The notes under the pieces: generated by a model
What the model saw: the letters and a program-made list of their open reading frames with translations, nothing else
The model's database searches: none
Told to the model about the DNA's origin: nothing
Shown: positions 49,571 through 63,572 of the stretch, piece by piece
How the letters are laid out: each line of letters starts with the position of its first letter
Numbering within the stretch: the stretch's first letter is position 1
NCBI GenBank assembly: GCA_947000775.1
Contig: CAMQGK010000318.1
Span: 4,452,001 to 4,516,000, forward strand
DNA: 64,000 bases
Reading direction: 5' to 3'
Source: Pterois miles
Taxonomy: Eukaryota; Chordata; Actinopteri; Perciformes; Scorpaenidae
Position numbers and translations under genes: made by a program

Positions 49571-52500
49571 AGGCCGAACTGAAGTTTTTGGAGTCCATTT
49601 TTGATCCAAACCACGAACGCTTCAGGATCATTGACTGGAAGCCTGACGAGCTGAGCTGCCAGTTTAATGTAACTGGGGAAAAGCTGTTAATTATCCACTG
49701 TAATATAACGGTAAGGGGACAGGAACACAACCGCTGGATTTATACACTTGCCTTGTCGGTTGTTAGCGAGCTAAAGTTAGCTGGTTAACTTGCTAGCCAG
49801 GTAGCAGGCTACCTCAACAACTGTACAATCTGATGCTATGCGGGGCAGGTTTTGCGTAGTTTGATAGCGGGTGTCAGCAGGAACTACGCAGTATTGATAA
49901 GGGGGGTTGCTGGTCTGATAATCTGACATTAAACAGAATTGATAAGTGACGTTAGCTGTTAGCTAACGCTGCACTCTGAATGCTAATGTCGCCAGTTCAT
50001 TTTTTACGCTATTTGCTATATTTCTATGTTTAACCCTGCGATACGCAAGTCAGTATGGGTCATATGTATGGATGTAACTGTCACGTTTGTGCTGTGCTCC
50101 ACTGTCTTTAGGAATCGTATCCATCTACGCCGCCAATATGGTTTGTGGACTCTGACGACCCGAGCTTGGCGCAAGTTTTGGAGAGGTTGGAAGATGTGAG
50201 GAAAGGCAGCACCCTGGTACTCATCCTCTCTTGTTTTTCACTGTCACTGAGGGGAATCTTGACGATTTATGCACACTGTGTGGATCTGCTGCTGACAATT
50301 TTAGCATTCATAGTGGATGAATCTAGTGTCACACACCAGGTTTTGTGTGAATACGTACTATCATGTGAACAGCAGTTGGCTTCAAGTTAACAAATATGAA
50401 CAATAATGAGCAGATCATTTATTTCCCAGCTAATATATCCTTATCTATTAAAACAAAGCTGATCTAGCTGCATCCAGAATGCTTCATTGTATGTCTGAAT
50501 GAAAATACTACAAATTTTTTGACGTAAAGCTGCAGGTAGTGCCTTTGAGCAAATATTACTAAAGGATATTTTTATAAAACTGTCACTCTGTCCTGACATT
50601 AGAGTATGAGACAGATAATCTGTGATAATGGTATTTGTAAGATTTCACTACGCCCTGAGGAAAACAACCAAGCAGAGTCCTGGGACCCGTACTGAGCTCA
50701 ACATACCCAGGGTATTTTGTCGTTATCTGGTTTAACTAACCCTAACAAACAAGGTCCCACTAAGCGATCCTACGACTGTGGTTATCAACTCTGTAAATCA
50801 ACTCAGTGTTTCTCTATCTGGCTACGAGCGCGTTCACATGAACAGGGCGGTGTTTGCAGAATCTGACCAATCACAAACATGGACAAGTTCACAGACTTGC
50901 AGACAGAAGGGCAGAGCGACACATTATACAAAGGAAGAGCAAACTGTATGAGACAAATATGAAAAAATTAAACACATAATCCAGACTAAGAGTAACACAG
51001 TTGAAGCTGCCAAATACAGAAAGGCCAGCTCTCAAAAGAAAAAAAATGCTGATGTGTTGATGCATAAATTAAGACATTAATTTAAGAGAATGCTCAAAAG
51101 TCACATATAGATGGGGTAGTGATATATAGATGACATTCAGAAGTGTAATGGACGAATGGATTACACTTCATTATGCCCGTAAGCAAAGTTGTGGCATGTC
51201 TGACTATTTCAGCCTTCTTTCAGCTTCGTCCCCACCTCTGACTCTGTGAAACGGACTTGAGAGCAAATAAAAAAATAGATACAGAAACATAATTCAAAGC
51301 AGTAAGCACCCACAGCATAAATCCAGCTGTCCTTCCTGTATGTGTTAGTTTAAACTGTGTTGTTTTAGTCTGGAGTATGACTATAACTTCTTTGTATTTG
51401 TGTATTATTATACGATCTGTGCACCAAGCTTTGATTGGTGATTGTGAGTAGCTGGTACTTGTATACGAGTTGATCTCTTATCTGGAACGTAACCTGCTCC
51501 TGAGCAGGTTAGCTGTTCAAGTTACCATGGCAGTCTGGCCCAGTAAGAAGTGAACCATCTTTGTAGGACAGAAAACCCAGGGTTAATCCTGAAGTTACCT
51601 CGCTAAAAGCCATTCCTGCTTCGTAGTTCAGCCATCATGAGTCTGTACACCAGCTGTCACAATCGTTGCTCATGAAACCTGCAAACTCTGATCAAACAAG
51701 GCAGCATTGATCAAATATGAATTAAAGTTCTGTTACTGTAAGGCTTACTTCTCACCTCAGATATTTTCAGAAAAATATTTTATTGTATTGTTTAGCTGTA
51801 AAATGAGAAAGTTTGCTCTTTTCGGTGGGCGGTGCTTTGTTTTTGGTTGAACTGTTTTCAACATGGCAGCCAGGTCACAAACTTTTTCAGCTTTGATCGG
51901 TTGTTTTTCTTTGGTCACAAATGTCATTAGAAGCACAGGAGGACACAGATGAACGTGATTTTTTTCTCAGATTATTAGTCTCATGCACTACTTTCAGGGT
52001 ATAGTGATAGTTTTATAATAAATAATTTTTGTTACATTTGCTCAAAGTTACCACCTGCAGCTTAAACTGAATTGCTTGGCTAAAAGGTTTAGTACAGCCG
52101 TTCTTTCCAACTTTTTAGTGGCATTTCATATACACCGCTCCCAACTTCACCACACCGCAGACTGTATGGGTTGTAGCTGCTGCTATAGTGGGCCAATCAC
52201 ATGTTGCATTAAATCGAAGAGCACTTGCGAGCAAAACCATATAAACTGTATTTTTATTCTAGATTTGGGTTTAAAAAAAACAAAGGAGGAACAGAAAGGA
52301 TGACATACATGTATCATTTGACTGGAGAAGTTTTGATACCACGTGGTACTGGGTTAATTAGGTCGAGGTGTTCGAGTGCCGACGCACAGCTGCTGTGTTG
52401 AGCTTCATCAGAAGGAGGCAGATAAATAAATATCCTTTTGGATCCCCTCCTTTATTTTGTAGTCAGATGAGCCAGAGCTATCATTTAGATGTTATTCCCT

Positions 52501-55500
52501 TAGTACTGGATTACCGTGTATATTTGTATTCTAGATTACATTTCGGTGTTTGTTCTTTAACATTTTTTGTATCATTGTTTCAAGATGTTTACAATGTTGA
52601 ACTAGTTAAAGAGAATTCCTTGGAGATTAAGTTTATGACATTTTAGTGTTAAATTCACAAGATGCACACAACTAGGAGCTTATTTAATTTTTTATGGGCT
52701 TCCAAGCATAAACAAACAGCTTGCATGTGCTGCATAAATGTGTGTGACTTTGCACGTAGGGAATTGGTTGAATGTGTATAACTGGCAAGTACAAACAGGC
52801 AGGTTTTTAGCAGACCAAATGGCTTTGACATTAGATCATCACGACAACTTTTGAGGTCAAAATGTCTGTGAGAAGCAGATTCTCATGTAATCCTACGTGT
52901 GCAGTGACATCCTGATCTTAGCCAGCCTACTTATTCATGCTGCTCTGTTTGTAGGACACAAAATATGCTTTTTAGAAATACTGTCAGGTTTTTTTGACAA
53001 AAGATTTTTGTTTATAGTTTGCAATCGTATCTTAATTGACATTCAGATAAAGAATACGACATTGTTTATGTGTGTTAGGAAAAGGGCAAACCTTACCTTC
53101 CTGTGGTTAGATAACATCGTTCTGTTTTCTTACCATTGCACAGATGTTTTAGCGGTGTTGTATATTTGAACTGCACCAAATTTGCAAAGGCAGAACACAC
53201 TAGCTGATGGCAGCTAAATGACTGCCGCCTTTTTTATGAGTACAAACAATGTCAGTGTTTGTACGTGTAAATCCTTACTTCCATATGTGAGAGTAATCAG
53301 CACCAACTTTATTGCTACAGTTATAGATTCCAAGATTTTACGTTATACCACAGTTTCAGCTCAAATGCCCTGCAAACACTGCTTTGAAAATAATCATGTC
53401 TTTATTTTACATACAATCACAAATTGCTAATCTTGCATTCATGACTTTTATTTATTACGTGAATACAGAGTTATGAAATGGACAGCTTTGCTATTTACTG
53501 GCTGGCTGCCAATTCTTTTGCCCTCTCCCTCACCAAGGGTGAGGTATTGCCATTTTTGGGCAGCTCTGCGTCACTGCAGTGTGGGCAGTGCATGCAGATG
53601 AATGGCGCCTCTTTGCCGGGGCTACCCGCTCGCTCACCCGGTGAGTGGCATGGAGGGAGGCGGGCGCCATTTGGCTCACATGTGCCTTTGAGGATTGTTT
53701 CACTTTAAGGGAGTATTACGTGACCACTTGACAAGGGCGACTTCAACCACAGGTGCTTTCTCTGTGTGCATTTGTTAGCCATTCAGAAAAAAAATGACTT
53801 CAGTGTGCACGCAGCACCAGCCTCAGGTAGCTGCAAGGCAAAGTATAAAGGAAGTAACGAGAAAAACAAAACAAACAAATTGACGTTAGCCTACCGTAGT
53901 TTCTGTTTTTCCATATGTTGTCATGTATGAAAAGACCCAAAATGAACACTTTAAGCAGACTTTATAACTATAAGCAAATTATTTAAACAGTTTTTGTGTA
54001 GGAATGATTGTCCCAAGCTTTTTGATCACTGTAAGATCACTGTAACCATGATCACTATAAGTGGATTCCTCTGTATTAATTATCCGAAGCGAGGCTTTAA
54101 GGATAAAGGGCTGTACAGATTGTAAAGGCCTTTGAGGCAAATTTGTGATACTGGACAATATAAATAAATTGGACTTTATAGTCTACCATTACTAATGAAT
54201 CCAGTAATGTTTTCATCACATGTCTGATGTGGCATTGCTGTGTATTTGCTGTCTTGAATGGTTTGTCTAACTGTGTATCCCCTCGTCTTTGTGGTTTGTC
54301 TTTCCTAGCTTTTGCAGCAGTTGAAGAAACTCATCTGTGACCTTTGTCGGCTGTACAACCTTCCCCAACATCCAGATGTGGAGATGCTAGACCAGCCCCT
54401 GCCTGCCGGCCCTGTGGGACAAGACCGAAAGGCAAGGCTGACTAGTTGGCTCTAGTGAAATAGCTCCCCATGGCATGGCCTAGAATGGCACAGCCAGGAC
54501 ATGGCCAGTATTCAATTACTTTTATGGAATAAGATGTGCATATTTAAATAAGGAGGTTTTTATTGTTTATTCAGTTTGGCTCAATGTCTTGTTCATTGTG
54601 TGCGTGTCTGTTTGTGTGTGTGTGTATGTGTGTGATTATAGCATGGGACAGAGGAGGTCACATCTGAAGAAGAGGAGGAGGAAGAGATGGGAGAGGTAAG
54701 TTATCATATTTGGTCTAAACCACTAACATATGGCTCTTAAATGAAACACCAGTATTTTCCTCTCATATTATTCACTTTTCATGTGAAAGAGGAACGTTAT
54801 AATGTTATGCATATTGTTTAATAAGGTTGCAGAGGTTTAAAATGTTTTTAACTGGTATATTTGTCCTCATCCTCCCTCAATACAAACACAATGTTATTGC
54901 CTTTTAGGTTTGACTTGATCATGATCTCATCACTCTGGATATTGACGAGCTAATGTTAATGTTTTCTTCATTACAACGTTATTCTAGTGAACAGAGAAGT
55001 CACAAATTTTGACTTTGATCCCTGAGCTTGTTTTTTTATGTTGCATGCTTATTTTGGAGAAGCAGAACATATCTGAGATGTCTAAAATATCAAATATGAA
55101 CCAACAGGACATAGAGGATCTGGACCACTATGAAATGAAAGAGGAGGAACCTGTGGATGGGAAGAAATCCGAGGATGATGGCATCGAGAAGGAGAACCTG
55201 GCCATCCTGGAGAAGATCCGAAAGAACCAGAGGCAGGACCACTTGAATGTAAGTCTACAGCTGTGTCTGAAGTCATTCACTCATTCTCTACTCCATGCTC
55301 ACTATCCAGGGAGTTCTATATAGTGAGCTCACCCGCAAATGAAATGCTGTTAAGGTTATTGTCTCTGCGCCGTTCACTACGTCATTGCTGTCGCACAATT
55401 AAAAAATGCTAGATCAATGTCCATAATAAATACCGACATGTTTTTTTGTGATAAATACATATTGTCTTCGCAAAATGCTCCAAGTGAATTTAAGCCCCTC

Positions 55501-58500
55501 CTGGTAAGAAGTGATGCAGTGTATGTAAGTCTAGGGCTTTTATTGTGAAAGTTAAGAAAGGAATAAATCAGTGATACGCTGCCGTCTGTGGTTGTGGCAA
55601 TAAGCATATTTTCCCAAATGAATAAATATAAAGTAGTTTGTGGACGACTGGGTTGTATTGTGCTGCTCTGCTCACTTTATTATATTATTTTCGCAGCACG
55701 ACTCATAGATTTGTCTCAGTTGCGCTGTTCTCTCTCTCTTTCCTCTTGTCTGTCTGCCATTTTTTCCTTCAGCGCAATTCATGATGGCATATAGTTCCTG
55801 TTTAGTGGCCATCATTGCATTATTTTTCTTTGGGTCCACTTTATAGGGTGTAATAATTATCTCTGTACATTCAGACAACACTACAAAATGGTGAACTCAC
55901 TATATACTCCACTGTATAATGAGTAGTGAGTAATTTCAGTATTTATTCAGTGAAGTACATATATTTTTGGGGTGCTAAGGGGCTTATGGTTGATAACATT
56001 GAATTATGTCCTAACTATGGCACCAATGTTGCATGCATTCATGGAACTATTTTACAGTTTTGTACATATATTAATATACAGTACATTGAGAGGATCAGTG
56101 AAGCATTTTCTCAAGGGATGCACTGATATAGATATTGATTGGTGTCTAGTGAAATAAAGCTTTCTCTTTGTCAGCCCACGTTAAGTACAGATGACAGGTT
56201 TACCCTTACGGTGAGCTGCCAAGCGCTGTGTTCTTTGTCTTTTTATTGTTACAGTTGTTGTTTTGAATTTTACAGGGAGCTGTGTCTGGTTCAGTGCAAG
56301 CCTCTGACCGCCTGATGAAGGAGCTTAGAGAGATCTACAGGTCTCAGAGTTACAAGACAGGTATGCACTCCGCACAGTGCTCTGCTCTTTGGTGCAGATC
56401 TGAGTGAAAAGAACACTTGTGAATGACTCTACCTGGAAACTAGCATGTATTCACACAAACCCTCACACATTCATTCACCAGTTCTATCCACTTGATGTGA
56501 CTGACGTCAAGCACTGTAATACAAGAGCTGTGATATTTGCATGATCGGAGCTTAACATTTTAGTTGTGCAGAATTCAAAGTGTGCCTAACTCTTTATGAC
56601 TTGTCCATATGAAGTCAACTCCATCCTCATGTGGGTGTGCAGACAATACTGTAGGTACCTACACCCTTTATTGTAACTTGCAACTATCTCTTGTATGCTT
56701 TAGTAAAAACTATACATATATAAATTTGTGATATTGGGCTGTACAAATAAAATTGCCTTGACTTGACGTTGACTCACTTTCCACAATAGCTTAACAAAAA
56801 TGTCAGAAAAAGAAATGCATTATTAAAAAATTAGGCAGAGACATATTTTGAAGTATTGTGTCTTGTGTAAGTTATTCACCTTTGAACAAGGCTTCCAGTA
56901 ATTAAGGGAATTAACTGACAGTGATGTGAGTGTGGAGGTACCAGTTAAAATACACTGTATGCATTGCCTCACTGCATTACCTTCCACTTTATAACATGGA
57001 AAGTGAGATTAAATCATTACAGATTTTACCAGACCTTGCACTGGGAGACATCTGAGAACTCAAATCTTATCAATTTCTTTTGCAGGCATCTACTCAGTGG
57101 AGCTGGTTAACGACAGCCTGTACGAATGGCACGTCAAACTAAGGACGTAAGTAACTGTGGGATCATGTGTCGCATATTATTTTTCTTTCTGTCAGCATAA
57201 ACGCAGACTGATTGCGTAATTTAATGACCAACAGGGTGGATCCAGATAGCCCCTTACACAGTGATTTACAAGTCCTAAAGGAAAAAGAAGGAATGGATTA
57301 CATTTTACTAAACTTCTCATATAAAGTGAGTAACATTGACTCTGCATTTATAAAATGAAACACCATTTTTGGAGTATTTGAAGTCTGTAAATTGAACATT
57401 TTTGCTGGTCCTGCTTTACAGGATAATTTCCCCTTTGATCCACCGTTTGTCCGGGTGGTTTCGCCTGTGCTTTCTGGAGGGTGAGTTCATTTTCACAGTT
57501 TCTTCCATCCCCATTGACTGCTTTCTTAGTTGAGGCTGGGTTAATGAACAAGCTGATTAAAAATGTGTTTTCTTTCAGAGGTGGATTTCATTGTGTTGTT
57601 TTTTTTTTTTCTGTTCTTGCTTTAGTTATGTTCTTGGAGGAGGTGCCCTGTGCATGGAACTTCTCACCAAACAGGTATGCCACAGAAATGAAAATGAATT
57701 TGCATTACATGATATTAAACAAAGCTGGGTGCTAACCGCAGCGGTTCAGTTCTGGCCTGTGGCCCTTTTCCGCATTTCAACCCATCTCTCTACCCCTTTT
57801 TAAGCTATCCACTGTCCTATCAATAAAGGCTAAAATACCCAAAAGAATCATTAAAAATATATATATTTGCATGCTGTACATTTTTAAAAATGACTCTTAT
57901 TGATGATGGGTTTCCTGATTGCAGGGTTGGAGCAGTGCCTATTCCATTGAGTCTGTCATCATGCAGATCAATGCCACTTTAGTCAAAGGAAAAGCCAGAG
58001 TGCAGTTTGGAGCCAATAAAGTAAGTGAGGAAGCAGGTTTCTTTTCACATCAGGAAATGCCCTTTGTTAATGTTGAGCTCACCTCAGGAATGACGTGGAT
58101 TGCAATGACCGTGCTTTGACACAGAGGTGTTTGCTGGCTCTTAATGGCGGCCTGTTGTGCTGTGTGAGAATCTCCTGTTTCTGCAGCCAAAGCTGGATAT
58201 GTGCTATTTTTTGTAATCCAATAGGAACGGGCTGGGAGGTGCAGCGTGTCAAAGCTGGGATGACTGTGGTAGATGCTTATCTTTTTGTGCTGTCACTTAA
58301 TGAAACCTAATCTGGCTTTTCTCAGAGTTTGATAAGTTAAGTACCGAGGAAACAGAAATATTTAAACCCTTCTCAGATGCTAATAGATGCAAATCCCTTT
58401 TTTTTCACTTTTTTAGTTTCATTTGTTTGGCTTTCATCTTTTGCCAGTCTGCATATCATGCAGCTGGGATGAAGCTTATTTGGGAACCATACATGTTTTT

Positions 58501-61500
58501 TTTTTTTTCTTTACATTGGAACCCCTGCACTGTTTCAGTGTAAGATGTACTTTGATTAGCTGATTACTGAGTGCCTCTTTCAATAGCTACTAAAATATGT
58601 TTTTTTACTTGTAGAATTATGAGCAAATGGGTCATTGCTTTTTTTAGGCTCTTTGCATAATGTTAGCATTATAATGAGCACGTGGAGTTATTTTTATCGG
58701 GTTGTATTTTTGTCAACTATAAAATTGGACCCATAACAGTTTTCACTCAAAGCCTGACAGTAGTAAGGTGTGTGTGTGTGTGTTGCATTTGAGGTGAAAG
58801 TTGAGGGTGTCATTTTATGGAGAATGTATGAATTGTACACTATAGCTGTTTTAAAGCTTTGCCAGTTCTGGAAAAAATGCATTCATGAGGATCTTTCCTC
58901 CTCATAGTACTTTCAAACTGATGCAGTAACCTGGGATAAACCGGTGGTAACCTGTCTCAACCAGGGCTAAGCACTTAATCTGAAACCACTTATATGAAGA
59001 GGTGAACAGGGGCTTCTTACACAATGTTTGTCTACACAGCCCGCCCAGCCAAAGCAGCACGTAAGCAGAGCAGATTCAGTCCACTTGCTTAAAATGGAAG
59101 AAAGTAGACTGCATAAAAAAACACTTGGTTTGCAGTTTTGCACATGTACCATAAGCAATAAGCAAAATACTAGCCATTATGTGGCCTGTGTAGACAGCTG
59201 TATTGATTTAAATTGGAAGCATGTTGGTTTGAGATGAGAAGGTGAGAAGGACGACTGAAAAATGTGGCTAGATAAACAGTTACGATAGATATTGTCTGCA
59301 ACCTTTAGCTCTCTTGGCCATAAGTTTTTCTTGGTTGCTTGAGGCAGATTTCACAAAGATTTTAGACTGGTCTGTAATGTTAGGCCAGTCTAACCTGCTA
59401 GCTTCACAAAAATACAAAAATGACTTACTGTAAGCCTAAAAAAGTTAGCCACCCTGACCCAGGCTAACTCAGAACTAGGGATAATGTTTGCATTGTAAGA
59501 ATCAGTGGCACCAAAAGACAAAGAAGAGGAAAACCTGGCTCATAATTTGTGGTTTGTTGATTATGTTGAAGGAATAGGAAAGAGTTTTTAGAGACCGCAG
59601 TAACTCATTGAGTCTTTTTTTGTTTTTTTTTTTTTTTTTTTTTGCCTTTTTAGACTCTAAGCCTTAAGGACAACTTAGCCAAAGCACTGAGCCCCCACAC
59701 CATCTCAATTTGAGATTTTATTTTACTGGAAGGTTGTTCATTTATTTTTTTTATGGTTACACCTCGCTGAATTTTCCCTGTAATATGTTCTTATACGTGT
59801 TGAAAGCTCAGCCATGTTTTTATTGTTTGAAAAACATCTTAATTTACCCAGCGTACACGGTGAATTATCTAGTCAAGAACTTGGTAGCATTGTGCAATGG
59901 ATGAATTTAGTTATTAATTGTTTTGATTCAAGCCATAATCCATCTTTGTGAAACTGTCTCCAGGTGTGGAGCTATAAACTTGACTACACTCTTTTAGGCA
60001 GTGAATTTTTATCAGAAATAGATTGGTGCAGAATCTTATGTAATTGTGTGCAGTTGTGTGCTGAACTACAGGTGCAGAGCCGGTAATGATGTTGATGACT
60101 AGGTGTGCGTGACAGCGGTCTGGTATGAATGGTCAAACAAGGGGAGAATTAGTGTTTGTTATCCTGCGTCATACACAGAGCTTTGTTCTTAAATTTGGAG
60201 CTTTTTCACTGCTTGTAGGAAACCGCCGTCACTCTGTACTGTCGTCATGAAACCATGTGTACGCTGTAAGGTTGATATATTTTCATCTTTTCATGCAGAA
60301 TCAGTACAATCTTGCCAGAGCACAGCAATCCTACAAATCCCTGGTTCAGATCCATGAAAAGAACGGTGAGTGTTTTTGTCTCCAGTTTCATACAGTGTAC
60401 ATTACTGACCTTGTTTACTGAAACCAAATCCCCCCAGGCATCAACGCTGAGGGAAATTATTGCTTGTACTGTTGTGTATTACCAAACATTGACAGCATGT
60501 GCATGCACATAGTCCATATTATTAAACGCAATTTGTATAGTAGCTAGCAGGATATAGATAACAGCAATACACATACAACACTCTATATATGTATTTTAAA
60601 CTGTCCTGCGAATATGAACGTAACTGCATAATGACAGCACAATAACTGGTATTTATTACTGGTATTAATAATTTAAGCTTCTATAAAGCAATTACTATTA
60701 ATCTATGAATAACTGATATAAAAGGTGTAGAGGTGTTTGCTATGCAGTGAAAGTAGTAGTAGTACATTGGTACGCTGGTTACCCCCAGGCCAATATGGAA
60801 GATGCCTCATGTACTAAGTAATGACAAGTATTACATTAATCCATATAACTTGCTGTATACCGAATGCCTGTTTATTCAAAGGTCGTGTTCATGTTCAGTG
60901 GCGAATGTCCTAACATTATTTCACAGACATGGCTCATTGCTATATATGAACTAAAATGCTTTGTGACTTGGATCATAGTAATTGATATTTGGCAGTGTGC
61001 TAATTGGAGAAACTGCACTGGTAGATCTGTTGCTCAGAGATGACCATTAATGTAAATGTATGTTGACCTCTGTGAAAACACCAAGCTGTACTTTATGACC
61101 AGAAGTGCAGGTGAAAATATATAAATTATTTGTACTCTGTCAAGCTCCCCTAAGTTATACTTAATAGCTGTTGAATATAAAAATTGAGAGCTGAAATCCT
61201 AGGTGAAAGATTTAAATAATTCAGAACCATATGTGGCCTGGGCCTGACCACCGAACACTTTTGACCTTTCGGTTCTTGGACGAACCAGACGTGGTTGAAA
61301 ATGCAGGTACAAGCCAATGATGTATGTGCAAAAAGCATCTCCATGTAACCCTGATACTGTTGGCGGTGGAGACCTGGGACCTGTTTCAGAAAGCAGGTTA
61401 AACAAACTCGAGCCTCATCCTGAACTCTGAATTGATGAACTGTCAGATGGGAACCTCTGAGTCTTCAGTTTCAGAACAGCTGATCAGAGTCTGTTTAATC

Positions 61501-63572
61501 AACTCGAAGGACCTGAACGTAAAAAGCCATAATCAATGGAGCTCTGATACTGCAACTCACCGTGGTAAATAAAAGGCAGAGCCTCCAATTTAATCCAGTG
61601 GACGTAGAGATAGTAATGCATGTATATGCGACTTTGCACATTTATTTATAAAAAGAGAGAGCCTGAGTCAGTATCAATAAGTTAACACAATAAAAGTTTA
61701 TTAAGTGTTAGTCCATTAATTCATCGTTTACCAGACTGACATTTCCTTAATGGAGGATAAAGTGGTGGAAATATGTGTAGAATAGCTTACATTACATTTA
61801 AAATATATTTGTTCGGCTTTAATCTGATGGGCCAAAACAACAGAACCTGTAACTGAAGAAGAAAAATTGAGTTGATTTTGGATCAAAAACATGGAGAGAT
61901 GACTGTATACTCACATTTAGAGGTTACAATACAGTGGATTTTAGATTGTAATTTGTATTTGAATCACATGGCTCAGTAGCGTTCAGCTTTATTTCAGCTA
62001 CTTCCACAAATTTAGTACATTCAGACACTGAAATGCTGTTCAGCAGCCTATTTCAAATACTCACTTTTTAACTCCATTTGGCATCTGCACCACCAACCTG
62101 CTCCCTCAGAAAAATTAACATATAATCTCCAGTATTATAGGAATGATGTTCCATCAGGGCAGCGAATCACACAGAGTGATCATTATTCACTGATTCTGTC
62201 TAAGCTTCATACAGATTTTACAATTTAAACACAAACTAAATGTTATAGCTCATTATGTGCAATAAACATTTTAATGGAACTGCTCACAAACTGACTGTTG
62301 TGTAAAATAAAAAAAAAAAAAAAAAAAAAAAAAAAAGACATGCAGAGGTTTTATTCTGAGCCCACTGTGACTTGACGCTGTGTAATAGTTGAATGTGAGG
62401 GCAAAAAAACGCTGTTCAGAGAAATGACGCACAGCACATAAAAGTTAGGAGTAATAAGCTAATATCCAACCAGGATTTAGATTCTGACATACAGTAAACC
62501 TTCGAGCGCCGCTTTGATACAGACGGAGTTCATGAGGAGATAAAGCAGTGTGTCTGGTGGGAGGAGACGGGCCATGTTCAGTCAGTTACCCAGAGTTTAA
62601 GTTACCTCTCTTCTAACTGAAAACCCAGAGTTTCCTTCATCTCAGGCTACTGAATCTGCTTTCTGAAACAGGGCCCTGAGACCTGTTCTACAAAGCGAGT
62701 CCATCATACCCAGAGTATCTTACCCGGCTTAACTAACCCTAACAACCACGATACTGCTAAGTGGTTCTACGATGGTGGTTATCAACCCAGTAAGTCAACC
62801 CAGGGTTTCTCAGTCTGGCTATGAGCATGTTCACATGAATCTGACCAATCACAAACATGGACAAGTGTACAGTCTAATGTAATTTTAGTCATATGTTGTT
62901 TTTCTTGGTAATTTTATAACATGTCTGAGGAAAATGATATTTTCAGTAATGTTAATACTGCTGTTGCCTAGCAGCAGTGTTCTTCAAAACTTAACCACTT
63001 GAACACAACGCATGTCGTATTCACGACTTCCCCTGTCCTGAACATAAGTTCACGAGTTCCATTTGAAGGCCCCGTGACTCCACTACACTCGACTCCAGCA
63101 GAGTGAAACAGGCTTGAGAGCAAGTTTTAAAAAAATAAATACAGTATACAAGCCTGCCATAATTCGAAGCAGTAAGCACCCACAGCACACAGCCAGCTGT
63201 CCATCCTGCATTTGTCAGCCTGGATCACGACTAACTTCTTCACATTTGTGTAATATTATCACACGATTTGGGCTCTGATTGGTCAGTAGGCTGTGCTTTT
63301 ATATGAGTTGATCTCTTATCTGTAACCTAACCTGCACTGGAGCAGGTTAGGTGTTCAGCATAAGTTACCATGGCGATCTACTCCAGTAAGAAGTTTTCCA
63401 GGATGGAAAACCCAGCGTTAACCCTAAAGTTACATCGGTAACTGCAAATCCTGCTTGGTAGTACAGGCCCCAGGTGATGGTAGACTGTTGTTTTTGTTTA
63501 CTGTATCATCAGTCTATGTTGTTTTTTTTTTTCCTGTTAGGCTGGTACACACCCCCAAAGGAGGACGGCTAA
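49552..63572 (+). CDS. ube2q2: Ubiquitin-conjugating enzyme E2 Q2
   Basis: E2 enzyme that accepts ubiquitin from E1 on a catalytic Cys. Coding exons: 49552-49710, 50112-50216, 54309-54431, 54642-54695, 55108-55248, 56276-56360, 57086-57146, 57235-57325, 57422-57480, 57626-57674, 57925-58020, 60299-60365, 63541-63572. Total 1122 nt, 373 residues (human 375), and every junction keeps frame. The N-terminal half begins [18 protein letters not shown], an RWD-like region; an acidic tract lies at about 133-147 (TSEEEEEEE); [14 protein letters not shown] follows; the UBC domain runs from about 195 to the end, with catalytic Cys302 in GGALCMELL. The end, [10 protein letters not shown], is as in vertebrate UBE2Q2 and rules out UBE2Q1. 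Intron 3 has a GC donor; the other eleven are GT-AG. Not functionally linked to the receptor genes. Confidence 0.97.
50682..51636 (+). mobile_element. DNA element copy in ube2q2 intron 2 (relative of 62680-63470)
   Basis: Shares in order with 62680-63470: 'ggtttaactaaccctaacaa' (varied), 'ctgaccaatcacaaacatgg', 'agcagtaagcacccacagca', 'gagttgatctcttatctg', 'gagcaggttag' and a terminal 'cctgcttcgtag'. Confidence 0.75.
51650..52070 (+). repeat. Most complete copy of the repeat also at 1555 and 27110
   Basis: Its left half matches 27118-27230 and its right half matches 1600-1750, so this copy joins the two partial ones. 'atgcactactttcaggg' is near the end. Non-coding. Confidence 0.65.
54090..54182 (-). 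repeat. Fragment of the 24640 repeat family
   Basis: 'tgtacagattgtaaaggcct' and 'gaggcaaatttgtgat' are the reverse complement of the 24640 motif order. A second short fragment is at 56725-56770. Confidence 0.55.
54432..54641 (+). other. ube2q2: GC-AG intron 3 of ube2q2
   Basis: The donor is AAG|GCAAGG; no GT nearby gives an in-frame product with the next exon (CAT GGG ACA ..., acceptor gattatag). AAG|GCAAG is the usual context of functional GC donors. The exon ends GPVGQDRK where human UBE2Q2 is shorter. Confidence 0.75.
57626..57674 (+). CDS. ube2q2: ube2q2 exon 10, catalytic cysteine exon
   Basis: 49 nt, reading (G)[16 protein letters not shown]; Cys302 is the ubiquitin thioester site expected from family alignment. 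Confidence 0.95.
58021..60298 (+). other. ube2q2 intron 11
   Basis: Non-coding; contains a short TG tract (about 58770) and a poly-T run (about 59621-59643). No further feature. Confidence 0.6.
61376..62676. mobile_element. 1.3-kb DNA element with 24-bp TIRs in the last ube2q2 intron
   Basis: Left TIR GGGACCTGTTTCAGAAAGCA... (61376-61399); the right TIR (62653-62676) is its reverse complement with two mismatches. No transposase frame, so non-autonomous. Contains a poly-A run at 62305-62336. Confidence 0.82.
62305..62336. repeat. Poly-A tract
   Basis: About 28 A in a run, inside the 61376-62676 element; possibly a retroposon tail or simple expansion. Confidence 0.8.
62680..63470. mobile_element. 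Second TIR element, abutting the first
   Basis: Left end GACCTGTTCTACAAAGCGAG; the right end 'ctgcttggtagtacaggcc' is its imperfect reverse complement. The body is homologous to 50682-51636. It starts 3 bp after the previous element. Confidence 0.78.
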
